This document shows, one piece after another, positions 47,137 through 54,735 of a DNA stretch of 64,000 nt (position 1 is its first letter; each line of letters begins with the position of its first letter). A model generated the notes under the pieces. The model saw only the letters and a program-made list of their open reading frames with translations. It was not told the origin of the DNA and ran no database searches. Source of the DNA: Streptomyces sp. NBRC 109706 (lineage in GTDB: Bacteria > Actinomycetota > Actinomycetes > Streptomycetales > Streptomycetaceae). A program made the translations under genes and the position numbers. The stretch is taken from assembly GCF_000974485.1 (NCBI RefSeq), contig NZ_BBOM01000013.1:1-64000 (forward strand), read 5' to 3'.

Positions 47137-49748
47137 TCGACTCCCCCCACCACCGGGAGCAGCTTGGGCAGTTGGCCGTCCGCGGCGAGGGCGGCGGCGA
47201 CCCGTTCGGCCGGCACCTCGCCGTAGGTGGTGGTGCGCGGCCTGGCCGGGCGGCCGGCCAGCTCGGCGATGGCCGTCAGCTCGGCCACCGAACGGTGCGA
47301 GCCGTAGGCCGAGCCGGCCATGCGGGAGATGGTCTCCTCCATCAGGGTTCCCCCCAGATCGTTGGCGCCCGAACGCAGCATCTCCGCCGCGCCCTCGGCA
47401 CCGAGCTTGACCCAACTGGTCTGGATATTGGTGATGTAGGGGTGGAGCAGCAGCCGCGCCATCGCGGTCACCGCCCGATTGTCGCGCGCGCTGGGCCCCG
47501 GGCGGGCGATTCCGGCGAGATAGACCGGGGCGTTGGTGTGGATGAAGGGCAGGGTGACGAACTCGGTGAAGCCGGCGACCCCCTTCTCCTGGTTGGCGCG
47601 CTGCATCCCGGCCAGCGTGCGCAGATGCCCCAACCAGTGCCGGGGCTGGTCGACATGGCCGTACATCATGGTGGAGGAGGACCGCAGCCCCAGCTCGTGC
47701 GCGGTGCTGATGACCTCGATCCAGGTGTCAGCGGGAAGCTTTCCCTTGGTCAGCACCCAACGCACCTCGTCGTCGAGGATTTCGGCCGCCGTGCCGGGGA
47801 TGGTGTCGAGCCCGGCCTCCCGGGCGGCGAGCAGCCACTCCCTGATCGACATCCCGGTGCGGGTGGCGCCGTTGACCACCTCCATCGGGGAGAAGGCGTG
47901 GATATGCATCCCGGGGACCCGCTCCCGGACGGCGCGCACCAGGTCGAAGTAGGCGGTGCCGGGCAGGTCGGGGTGGATGCCGCCCTGCATGCACACCTCG
48001 ATGGCGCCGACCTCCCACGCCTGTTGGGCCCGGTCGGCGACCTGGTCCAGGGAGAGGGTGTAGGCGTCGGCGTCGGTGCGGCGCTGGGCGAAGGCGCAGA
48101 ACCGGCATCCGGTGTAGCAGATGTTGGTGAAGTTGATGTTGCGGGTCACCACATAGGTGACCTCGTCGCCGACCACCGAGCGGCGCAGCTCGTCGGCGAC
48201 TCCGGTCAGCGCGTCCAGGGCCGGCCCGTCCGCGTGCAGCAGGGCGAGGGCCTGGGCGTCCGTCAGCCGGGTGGGGTCGTCGGCGGCCACCCGCAGCGCG
48301 TCGGTGACCTCGTCGTCAAGACGCTCCGGCCGCCGGCGGTCGGGGACGAGTCCCGGGGCGGCCAGCTCGCGGAGTTCGGACCAGTCGCCGTAGACCTCGT
48401 CGAAGTCGGCGCGGCGGTCGCCGGTGCGGCCCTCGGTGTCGATGGTGTGGTGGAGATCGACCCGGCCGCCGGCGGTGAGCGGTTCGTCGGGCTCCTGCCA
48501 GGGCAGGCCGCGCGGGACGGCGTCCGGGCGGGCCAGGCCCGTCTCGGGATCGGCGAGCGCGGTGACGTGCGGCAGCAGCCTCGGGTCCAGCCAGGGCTCG
48601 CCGCGTCGGATGAACTCCGGGTAGATGGTGAGGCGTTCGCGCAGTTCGAAGCCGGCGGCCGCGGTGCGTGCGGCCAGTTCGTCGATCGCCGGCCAGGGGC
48701 GTTCCGGGTTGACATGGTCGGGGGTGAGCGGGGAGACGCCGCCCCAGTCGTCGATGCCGGCGCGGATCAGCAGCGCGTACTCCTCGTCGACCAGGTTGGG
48801 CGGCGCCTGGATCCTGCCGTCGGGGCCGAGCAGCAGCCTGGCCACCGCGATGGTGGCGGCCAGCTCCTCCAACTCGGCGTCGGGCATGGCGCGCATCGCC
48901 GTGTCCGGCTTGGCGCGGAAGTTCTGCACGATGATCTCCTGGACGCCCCGGTAGGTGCGGGCGACCTTGCGCAGCGCGAAGAGGGACTCGGCGCGCTCGG
49001 TGTGGTTCTCGCCGATGCCCAGCAGGATCCCGCTGGTGAAGGGGACGCTGGAACGTCCCGCGGCCTCAAGGGAGCGCAGCCGGACGGCCGGCTCCTTGTC
49101 GGGGGAGCCGTGGTGCGGGCCGCCGGGCTCGGACCAGAGCCGGGTGGCGGTGGTCTCCAGCATCATCCCCATCGAGGGGGCGACCGGCTTGAGCCGCTGG
49201 AAGTCCGTCCAGGTCAGCACGCCCGGGTTGAGGTGCGGCAGCAGCCCGGTCTCCTCCAACACCCGGATGGCCATGGCCCGTACATAGGAGAGGGTGTCGT
49301 CGTAGCCGGCGGCGGCCAGCCATTCGCGGGCCTCGGGCCAGCGGTCCTCCGGCCGGTCGCCCAGGGTGAACAGCGCCTCCTTGCAGCCCATGGCCGCGCC
49401 GGCCCTGGCGATGTCCAACACCTCGTCGGGGGACAGGAACATGCCGTGCCCGGCGCGCCGCAGCTTGCCCGGAACGGTCACGAACGTGCAGTAGTGGCAA
49501 CGATCCCGACAGAGTCGCGTGAGCGGAATAAAGACCTTCTTGGAATAGGTGATCACTCCGGGCCGGCCGGCCGCCGCGAGGCCCGCGTCCCGCACCCGCG
49601 ACGCCGACTGGGCCAGGCGCTCCAGGTCAGCGCCGCGCGCCTGGAGCAGAACGGTCGCCTCCGCCACATCCAGGGCCACCCCGTCCTGGGCCCTCCGCAG
49701 CGCTCGCCGCATCGAGTTGGCCGTGGGAACGTGCGCACTTGTCGTCAT
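47133..49748 (-). CDS. fbiC: 7,8-didemethyl-8-hydroxy-5-deazariboflavin (FO) synthase, CofG-CofH fusion
   Basis: An 871-residue double radical-SAM enzyme building FO, the chromophore of coenzyme F420, from tyrosine and a flavin-pathway diamine. The CofG half has Cys80, Cys84, Cys87 (LCRDRCHYCTF) for its iron-sulfur cluster; the CofH half, after about residue 500, has CYTGCRFCAF. VTYVVTRNINFTNICYTG and CMQGGIHPDLPG are typical of CofH. ATG 49748 (TTSAHVPTANSMRRAL) starts the conserved part. The fusion is normal for actinobacteria. In S. coelicolor, as I recall, the fbiC gene also lies close to afsR, which supports the identity of the neighbouring locus. Confidence 0.95.
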   Translation of the reverse strand: MTTSAHVPTANSMRRALRRAQDGVALDVAEATVLLQARGADLERLAQSASRVRDAGLAAAGRPGVITYSKKVFIPLTRLCRDRCHYCTFVTVPGKLRRAGHGMFLSPDEVLDIARAGAAMGCKEALFTLGDRPEDRWPEAREWLAAAGYDDTLSYVRAMAIRVLEETGLLPHLNPGVLTWTDFQRLKPVAPSMGMMLETTATRLWSEPGGPHHGSPDKEPAVRLRSLEAAGRSSVPFTSGILLGIGENHTERAESLFALRKVARTYRGVQEIIVQNFRAKPDTAMRAMPDAELEELAATIAVARLLLGPDGRIQAPPNLVDEEYALLIRAGIDDWGGVSPLTPDHVNPERPWPAIDELAARTAAAGFELRERLTIYPEFIRRGEPWLDPRLLPHVTALADPETGLARPDAVPRGLPWQEPDEPLTAGGRVDLHHTIDTEGRTGDRRADFDEVYGDWSELRELAAPGLVPDRRRPERLDDEVTDALRVAADDPTRLTDAQALALLHADGPALDALTGVADELRRSVVGDEVTYVVTRNINFTNICYTGCRFCAFAQRRTDADAYTLSLDQVADRAQQAWEVGAIEVCMQGGIHPDLPGTAYFDLVRAVRERVPGMHIHAFSPMEVVNGATRTGMSIREWLLAAREAGLDTIPGTAAEILDDEVRWVLTKGKLPADTWIEVISTAHELGLRSSSTMMYGHVDQPRHWLGHLRTLAGMQRANQEKGVAGFTEFVTLPFIHTNAPVYLAGIARPGPSARDNRAVTAMARLLLHPYITNIQTSWVKLGAEGAAEMLRSGANDLGGTLMEETISRMAGSAYGSHRSVAELTAIAELAGRPARPRTTTYGEVPAERVAAALAADGQLPKLLPVVGGVE

Positions 49749-49821
49749 GCTTCCGAGGATAAGAGGATGCGCCACAGCCCTCCATGAGGCGAAGGGCACA
49801 TGGCCAGGAGTCGCGCGTCCC

Positions 49822-49838
49822 GGGAGAATCCTTCTCCC
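49822..49838. promoter_or_regulatory. Palindrome between fbiC and afsR
   Basis: GGGAGAA-n3-TTCTCCC is a perfect 7-bp inverted repeat in the 213-bp divergent region, 84 bp upstream of the fbiC start and 124 bp upstream of afsR. A possible operator for either gene. Confidence 0.45.
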
Positions 49839-49961
49839 CCGTTGGTCGAGTCCATGCCACACTGCGAGGACTTCGACCACCCGGTCTTTATCGATGCCGG
49901 TTCGGGCGGATAGACTCCAACGTTCGCCCCATACGCGCAGAGGTTAGAAGCAGAGGACGCC

Positions 49962-52898
49962 ATGGCCGTTGGTGAGGGGACGGGGAACACGGGAGGTTAC
50001 ACGCCTGCCTTGCGCTTCGCGGTGCTTGGCCCGATTCGTGCCTGGCAGGGCGGCCGACTACTGCCCGCCGGCTCGCCGCAGCAACGCGCGCTGCTGGCCG
50101 TCCTGTTGCTGCGGCGCGGACGCCCGGTGTCGGTGTCCGAGCTGGTCGACGCGCTGTGGGGGGACGAGCCGCCGCAGCAGGCGGTCGCGGCCCTGCGGAC
50201 CTACGCCTCCCGCCTGCGGAAGTCCTTCGGCCCCCGATCGGCGGTGCTGGTCAGTCAGTTCGGCGGCTACGCGCTGCGGCTCGACCCCAGCGACCGACTC
50301 GACCTCGACGAGGTGGCGTCGATCACCTCGGCCGCCGAGCAGGCCGCCGCCGCCGGCGAGTTGACGCAGGCGCACGAGCTGTTCGGCCAGGCGCTGGACC
50401 ACTGGGACGGCGAGGCACTCGCCGGCGTGCCGGGCCCGGAGGCCGAGGTGCAACGCGCCCGGCTGTCCGAACAGCGGCTCAGCCTGCGCGAACAGCGCCT
50501 GGACGTCGGCCTGCAGGCCGGCCTGCACGCGGACTCGATCTCCGAACTGACGGAGCTGACCACCACCTTCCCGCTGCGGGAGCGGCTGCGCGAGCTGCTG
50601 ATGCTCGCGCTCTACCGGGCCGGCCGGCAGGCCGAGGCGCTGGCCGTCTACGCGGACGCCAGGCGGCTGTTGATCGACGAGCTGGGTGTGGAGCCGCGCG
50701 CCGAGCTGTCCGAGATCCAGCAGCGCATCCTGAACGCCGATCCGGGCCTCAACCTCGCCACCCAGCAGAGCAGCGCGCCGACGCCCAGCGTCCGCCCCGC
50801 GCAACTGCCGGCGGCCGTCCCCGACTTCACCGGGCGGGCCTCGTTCGTCGCCGAGCTGGGCGCCCAACTCGCCACGGCCGGCGGCCAGGTGATGGCGGTC
50901 TCGGCGGTGGCCGGCATCGGCGGGGTCGGCAAGACCACGCTCGCCGTGCAGGTGGCGCACGCCGCGCGGGACCACTTCCCGGACGGTCAGCTCTATGTGG
51001 ACCTCCAGGGCGCGGGCGCGGCGCCGGCCGATCCGGCCGCCGTACTGGCCTCGTTCCTGCGGGCGTTGGGCATCCCCGACCGGTCGCTCCCCGACGGCGT
51101 GGACGAACGCGCCGCGCTCTACCGCTCGTTGCTCGACGGCCGCCGGGTGCTCACGCTGCTGGACAACGCGCGGGACGCCGCCCAGGTGCGGGATCTGCTG
51201 CCCGGCACGCCCGGCTGCGCCAGCCTGATCACCAGCCGGCTGCGGATGGTCGACCTGGCGGGGGCGCATCTGGTCGATCTGGATGTGATGAGCCCCGACG
51301 AGGCGCTGACCCTGTTCACCAGGATCGTCGGCGAGGACCGGGTGCGCGGCGAGCGCAAGGCGGCCATGGCCGTGGTCGGCGCCTGTGGGTTCCTCCCGCT
51401 GGCGATCCGGATCGCCGCCGCCCGGCTGGTGGCCCGCCGCACCTGGACGGTGTCCACGCTGGCGCGGAAGCTCAGCGACGAGCGGCGCCGGCTGGACGAG
51501 CTGAAGGCGGGCGACCAGGCGGTCAAGGCCACCTTCGAGCTGGGATACGGCCAGCTGGAGCGGGAACAGGCCCGCACGTTCCGGCTGTTGGGGCTGACAG
51601 AGGGCCCGGACATCTCGCTGCCGGCGGCCGCCGCGCTGCTGGCGCGCGATCTGGAGACCACCGAGGAGCTGCTGGAGTCCCTGGTGGACACCTCGCTGCT
51701 GGAGTCGGCCGCCCCCGGCCGCTACCGGATGCACGACCTGGTGCGGCTCTTCGCCCGCGCCTGCGCCGAACGGGACGAACAGCCCCCGGCCGAACGGGAC
51801 GCGGCCCGCGCCCGCCTGTTGGACTTCTACCTGGCGAGCTGCGCACAGGTCTACGCGCTGGAACGCCCGGGCGACCGACTGGTCGACCATCTGGCGATCA
51901 CGGAGCACCCGGGGCTGTCCTTCCCCGATCTCGCCTCGGCGCTCGACTGGTTCTACACCGAGGCGGAGTGCGTGCTGGCCTGCGTGCGCCAGACAGCCGG
52001 CCCCGCGATGCTGCGGCGCAGTGTCGACACCCTGATCACGGCCCAGGATCTCGGTGAATCGGGCGCGTTCTCCTACCAGTTCCACCAGGTGGCACACGCG
52101 GTGCTGGCCGCCGCTCAGGCGGCCGAGGACGATCAGGCACAGGCCAGGCTCCACGGGCTGCTGGCGCACAGCCACGCGGTCGGCGGAAGGTTCGATCTCG
52201 CGGATGCCGAGGCTCAGCAGGCCATGCTGCTGGCCACCACCGCCGGCGACACCTACGCCATCTCCACAGCGCTCAACGACCGGGGCATCATCGCCATCTA
52301 CCAGGGCAGGCGCGAGGAGGCCGAGCGTTATCTCACCCGTGCGATAGAGCACTTCAGCGCGGACGGCAATGTGCCGGGTGAGGCCAGCGCGCTCAGCAAT
52401 CTCTCCCGAGTCCATCTGGACACCGGGCGCGTCGACAGCGCCATCGACCTGGCACGGCAGTGCGTGGACCGCTTCCGGAGCAACGGCCAGCCGCCGACCC
52501 GGCTGGCCAACGCGCGCTACGCGCTGGGCGTCACGCTGAGCCAGGCGAAGCGGTACCAGGAGGCGCTGGTGGAGCTGGCCGCGGCGATCGGCGGCTTCCA
52601 GGAGAGCCGCCAGCGGCTCTGGGAGGGCGTGACGCATTTCCGCATCGGCGAACTCCACCTGGCGGCCGGCTCTCCCGCCGAGGCGGCCAAGCACGCGGAG
52701 CGCGGTCTGGCCCTGGGCGGCATCGGTGGCGAGTGGCGCAAGGGGACGATGCTCCTGCTGCTCGGCCAGGCCCTGGAAGCGCTCGGCCAGACGGACCGGG
52801 CCCGGGTCTGCTGGCAGGAAGCCCTGTCCATTTTCGAGCAGTTCGGCAGCCACGAAGCGGAGATGACAAGGAACCTTCTGGTGCCCGCGGGCGTCTAG
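49962..52898 (+). CDS. afsR: AfsR, SARP-type global regulator with ATPase and TPR domains
   Basis: A 978-residue regulator. Domain order: OmpR-like winged helix (LRFAVLGPIRAWQGG to about residue 110), bacterial transcriptional activation domain (to about 265), NB-ARC ATPase with Walker A GIGGVGKTTLA at 318-328 and LTLLDNARD as Walker B, then TPR repeats (ALNDRGIIAIYQGRREEAERYL, ALSNLSRVHLDTGRVDSA). In S. coelicolor AfsR is phosphorylated by AfsK and switches on afsS. Length, domain order, the afsS-like gene directly downstream, and afsK further on support the assignment. ATG 49962 has AGAGGA upstream. Confidence 0.9.
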   Translation: MAVGEGTGNTGGYTPALRFAVLGPIRAWQGGRLLPAGSPQQRALLAVLLLRRGRPVSVSELVDALWGDEPPQQAVAALRTYASRLRKSFGPRSAVLVSQFGGYALRLDPSDRLDLDEVASITSAAEQAAAAGELTQAHELFGQALDHWDGEALAGVPGPEAEVQRARLSEQRLSLREQRLDVGLQAGLHADSISELTELTTTFPLRERLRELLMLALYRAGRQAEALAVYADARRLLIDELGVEPRAELSEIQQRILNADPGLNLATQQSSAPTPSVRPAQLPAAVPDFTGRASFVAELGAQLATAGGQVMAVSAVAGIGGVGKTTLAVQVAHAARDHFPDGQLYVDLQGAGAAPADPAAVLASFLRALGIPDRSLPDGVDERAALYRSLLDGRRVLTLLDNARDAAQVRDLLPGTPGCASLITSRLRMVDLAGAHLVDLDVMSPDEALTLFTRIVGEDRVRGERKAAMAVVGACGFLPLAIRIAAARLVARRTWTVSTLARKLSDERRRLDELKAGDQAVKATFELGYGQLEREQARTFRLLGLTEGPDISLPAAAALLARDLETTEELLESLVDTSLLESAAPGRYRMHDLVRLFARACAERDEQPPAERDAARARLLDFYLASCAQVYALERPGDRLVDHLAITEHPGLSFPDLASALDWFYTEAECVLACVRQTAGPAMLRRSVDTLITAQDLGESGAFSYQFHQVAHAVLAAAQAAEDDQAQARLHGLLAHSHAVGGRFDLADAEAQQAMLLATTAGDTYAISTALNDRGIIAIYQGRREEAERYLTRAIEHFSADGNVPGEASALSNLSRVHLDTGRVDSAIDLARQCVDRFRSNGQPPTRLANARYALGVTLSQAKRYQEALVELAAAIGGFQESRQRLWEGVTHFRIGELHLAAGSPAEAAKHAERGLALGGIGGEWRKGTMLLLLGQALEALGQTDRARVCWQEALSIFEQFGSHEAEMTRNLLVPAGV

Positions 52899-52922
52899 AG
52901 CCCAAAGCGCACCGAGTTGGCA

Positions 52923-52944
52923 CGTTTATCGGTCATTTATTTTG
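52923..52944 (+). promoter_or_regulatory. 11-bp direct repeat in the afsS-like promoter (probable AfsR site)
   Basis: CGTTTATCGGT (52923-52933) and CATTTATTTTG (52934-52944) share the heptamer nGTTTAT/ATTTAT in phase at 11 bp. SARPs including AfsR bind such repeats at the -35 position; in S. coelicolor the afsS promoter has this form, and PhoP can bind overlapping sites. The A+T-rich run TTTATTTT stands out from its surroundings. Confidence 0.65.
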
Positions 52945-52984
52945 GCGTGTCAGTCTCTGCGCACCAAACGCTGACAACGGGGGT

Positions 52985-53009
52985 GACCGTTTCCGGCCAG
53001 GAAACGGTC
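52985..53009. promoter_or_regulatory. Perfect 10-bp inverted repeat in the afsS-like leader
   Basis: GACCGTTTCC (52985-52994) and GGAAACGGTC (53000-53009) flank a 5-nt spacer. No T run follows. It may be an operator, or an attenuating hairpin in the leader, between the direct repeat and the TTG start at 53077. It might also end afsR transcription. Confidence 0.55.
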
Positions 53010-53076
53010 GACGGACAAGGGGATTCGTCGGCTTGTCGTGTCGCCCCACCTCAGCCACACCGTCGAGGAGCTGACG

Positions 53077-53319
53077 TTGACCGACACCACCGCACCGACG
53101 CAGGAGACGGACGAGCCGGACGTGCGGCCGCAGGACCACTACGTGTCCAGCGAGCCCAAGGTCCCGGGCCACAAGCCGGAGCGTGACGACCCGAAGGCCG
53201 AGGCCGAGGAGGGCGAGGAGAACGACGAACCTCGCGTCAAGCCGCAGGACCACTACGTGTCCAGCGAGCCCAAGGACAAGCCGGGGCCGATCGCCCCGGT
53301 AGACCACTACGTGTCCTGA
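53077..53319 (+). CDS. afsS: AfsS-like small repeat protein
   Basis: An 80-residue, acidic, Pro-rich protein directly downstream of afsR. TTG 53077 is the start: GAGGAG at 53065-53070 is 6 nt upstream; the in-frame GTG at 53038 has none. The block EPxVxPQDHYVSSEPK occurs at residues 13-28 and 51-66 and is shortened to VDHYVS at the C-terminus. S. coelicolor AfsS, also downstream of afsR, is a 63-residue protein with repeats around a QDNH core, and pleiotropically raises antibiotic production. The core here is DHYVSS, so the family role is inferred from position and repeat style. There is no signal peptide, Cys or membrane segment. Confidence 0.75.
   Translation: MTDTTAPTQETDEPDVRPQDHYVSSEPKVPGHKPERDDPKAEAEEGEENDEPRVKPQDHYVSSEPKDKPGPIAPVDHYVS
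53127..53275 (+). repeat. 35-bp perfect direct repeat within the afsS-like gene
   Basis: Bases 53127-53161 and 53241-53275 are identical over 35 bp, 114 bp (38 codons) apart; they encode the PQDHYVSSEPK block. A third 15-bp piece (GACCACTACGTGTCC) recurs at 53304-53318. Identity at silent sites points to recent duplication or gene conversion, not only protein-level selection. Confidence 0.85.
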
Positions 53320-53337
53320 GCCGCACAATAGGCGGAC

Positions 53338-53371
53338 GAGGGCCGGTTCCCGGGTCCGGGAACCGGCCCTC
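53338..53371 (+). terminator. 15-bp perfect terminator hairpin after the afsS-like gene
   Basis: Arms 53338-53352 and 53357-53371 pair without a mismatch around GGTC. It lies 18 bp after the stop codon and separates the afsS-like transcript from the small peptide gene. Confidence 0.85.
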
Positions 53372-53462
53372 GCGTCTGCGTACTTCCGCTTCACCTCGCA
53401 CTGACGTTTCGTAGATCGACGCACCGAGCGCAGTTCGGTATTCGCAACGAGGGAGTCCCGGC

Positions 53463-53588
53463 ATGACCCGTTTCAGAAGGTTCGCTATCGGCGCCGCCCT
53501 GACCACCGCGCTGTTGGTCGGAGTGGCCGGCACCGCGCAGGCCGACCATTTCATCAGCGGCGGAGGCACCTCCCAGTCCGGCGACTGA
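53463..53588 (+). CDS. Short secreted peptide precursor (41 residues)
   Basis: A gene too short for usual gene finders. ATG 53463 follows GAGGGAG (53449-53455) at 7 nt. Residues 1-7 are basic (MTRFRRF), 8-24 hydrophobic (AIGAALTTALLVGVAGT), and AQA at 25-27 is a signal-peptidase I site. Cleavage would release DHFISGGGTSQSGD, 14 residues without Cys. Its first five residues, D-H-F-I-S, match the D-H-Y-V-S core repeated in the protein encoded just upstream. It has its own terminator at 53624. Codon choice is GC-rich at third positions, as for real genes. Function unknown; a signal or a cell-wall-associated peptide are options. Confidence 0.65.
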   Translation: MTRFRRFAIGAALTTALLVGVAGTAQADHFISGGGTSQSGD

Positions 53589-53623
53589 GCCTCCCGCCGT
53601 GTGATCCGACGGCATGCCACCAC

Positions 53624-53652
53624 GCGGGCGGCCCCTTCCCGGGGCCGCCCGC
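53624..53652 (+). terminator. Terminator of the short peptide gene
   Basis: GCGGGCGGCCCC (53624-53635) pairs with GGGGCCGCCCGC (53641-53652) over 12 bp, loop TTCCC, 35 bp after the stop codon. Confidence 0.8.
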
Positions 53653-53655
53653 AGA

Positions 53656-53677
53656 CGTTTATCACTCGTTTATGACT
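53656..53677 (+). repeat. Tandem 11-bp repeat CGTTTAT-type (possible AfsR/PhoP site)
   Basis: CGTTTATCACT (53656-53666) is followed at once by CGTTTATGACT (53667-53677); ten of eleven bases agree. The first eight bases, CGTTTATC, are identical to the first unit in the afsS-like promoter (52923). It begins 3 bp after the peptide-gene terminator. No confident gene follows on the plus strand, so what it controls is unclear. Confidence 0.65.
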
Positions 53678-53942
53678 GCCTGACATGCTCATCCTTGTCC
53701 GGCCGCACAGGGGTGCGCGGCCGGCCTCCCCGGTGGACCTGTTCGGCGGCGACGGGGGAGTCGCCGGACAGGGTCAGGGCGGGGGTGGTTCGGGCGGTGC
53801 GGAGGGGGCATCGTCCGGATCAGGCCCAGCTCGACCACCAGCACATCGGACGTCGGTCGGGGGACGACGGTCGATGCGCCCCGGGCGCCCGCCTCGGCGG
53901 GGGTCCGGGGCTTTCGCGTTCCCGGGGGCGGGGCCCGCCGGC
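53678..53942. other. Gap without a confident gene
   Basis: About 265 bp. On the minus strand a frame from TTG 53946 to 53689 would couple to the kinase-like gene stop (TTGA) and encode 85 Pro/Arg-rich residues; on the plus strand a frame from ATG 53685 runs antisense into that gene. Neither shows convincing protein character. I see no RNA gene. Confidence 0.3.
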
Positions 53943-54713
53943 TCAACGCAGCGCGGCGGCCAGGGTGGCGCGGTGTTCGACCACCCAGGCGTGCGCCCGC
54001 CGCACCTCGGCCGGCACCCCGGCGGCCACCAACCGCGCCATCGCCGGCTCACCGCGTTCCGCACCGGCCTCGATGCCGCGCCGGCAGCGGTCCTGCCACC
54101 ACAGCACCACATCGGGCAGCGGCGCCCGCGCCGCGCGGCCGGCCAGCCCATAGGCGTCGCAGAGCAACCGCAACCTCCGGGCCGCCTCGGCCGGTTCGCC
54201 CGCGTCGGGGCCCAACCCCAGGTACTGCCAACCGACATGGGCCAGATCCTCGATCCGCTCGCCCGGCGCGGCGCCGTCCCAGTCGAGCAGCGCCAATGGG
54301 CGCCAACCCTCCTCGGTGTAGACGGTGTTCCTGGGCGAGAGATCGTTGTGGCACACCACCTCGCGCTTGCCCGCCAGCGAGGTGCCGGCCGTCAGCTCAT
54401 GGAACTCCCTGACCAGCGTGGCGACTTCGGCAAGCGTCTCGTCCCCGCGCGCCGCGCGCCGTTCGGCCGGCGTGTGGGCCGCGCGCCCCGGCAGGTACTC
54501 CAGCACCTCGCGCCCCCGCTCGTCGACGCCGAGCAGCCGGGGCGCCCCGCGCCAGCCGGCGCGCGTGAAATGCCGCAGCAGGGCGTGGGTGAACGGGGCC
54601 GTCGCCGGCGGGACGCGCCGCACGGTGTCCCCGACGCGCGTCACCTCGTTGACAAAGCCCCCCGGCAGCGGCTGCTCGGCCGGGCCCGTCCCGGCCTCTC
54701 CACGGTCGCCCAT
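53943..54713 (-). CDS. Aminoglycoside-phosphotransferase-family kinase (paralogue B)
   Basis: A 256-residue APH-fold protein: VTRVGDTVRRVPPATAP, VDERGREVLEYLPGRA as hinge, the catalytic VVCHNDLSPRNTVY (HNDLxxxN) near residue 130 and ALLDWDGAAPGERIEDLAHV as metal site. It is a paralogue of the protein at 38534-39340, sharing the motif spacing. No classical N-lobe lysine is seen, so the nucleotide-binding mode may be atypical. ATG 54713 is preferred; upstream in-frame text is Pro/Arg-rich. A second unlike family member is at 57301-58323. Substrate unknown. Confidence 0.85.
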   Translation of the reverse strand: MGDRGEAGTGPAEQPLPGGFVNEVTRVGDTVRRVPPATAPFTHALLRHFTRAGWRGAPRLLGVDERGREVLEYLPGRAAHTPAERRAARGDETLAEVATLVREFHELTAGTSLAGKREVVCHNDLSPRNTVYTEEGWRPLALLDWDGAAPGERIEDLAHVGWQYLGLGPDAGEPAEAARRLRLLCDAYGLAGRAARAPLPDVVLWWQDRCRRGIEAGAERGEPAMARLVAAGVPAEVRRAHAWVVEHRATLAAALR

Positions 54714-54735
54714 GTCCGCAGCCTGCCACAGCGGA

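Noticed and set aside
53077..53319. Reading the afsS-like gene as a multi-core RiPP precursor
   Set aside because: The repeats look like core peptides, but no maturase, protease or transporter lies beside it, there is no Cys/Ser/Thr-rich core, and the position after afsR fits AfsS better.
53689..53946. Minus-strand frame from a TTG overlapping the kinase-like gene stop
   Set aside because: Pro/Arg-rich and without recognisable motifs or a good ribosome binding site; translational coupling is possible but not convincing.
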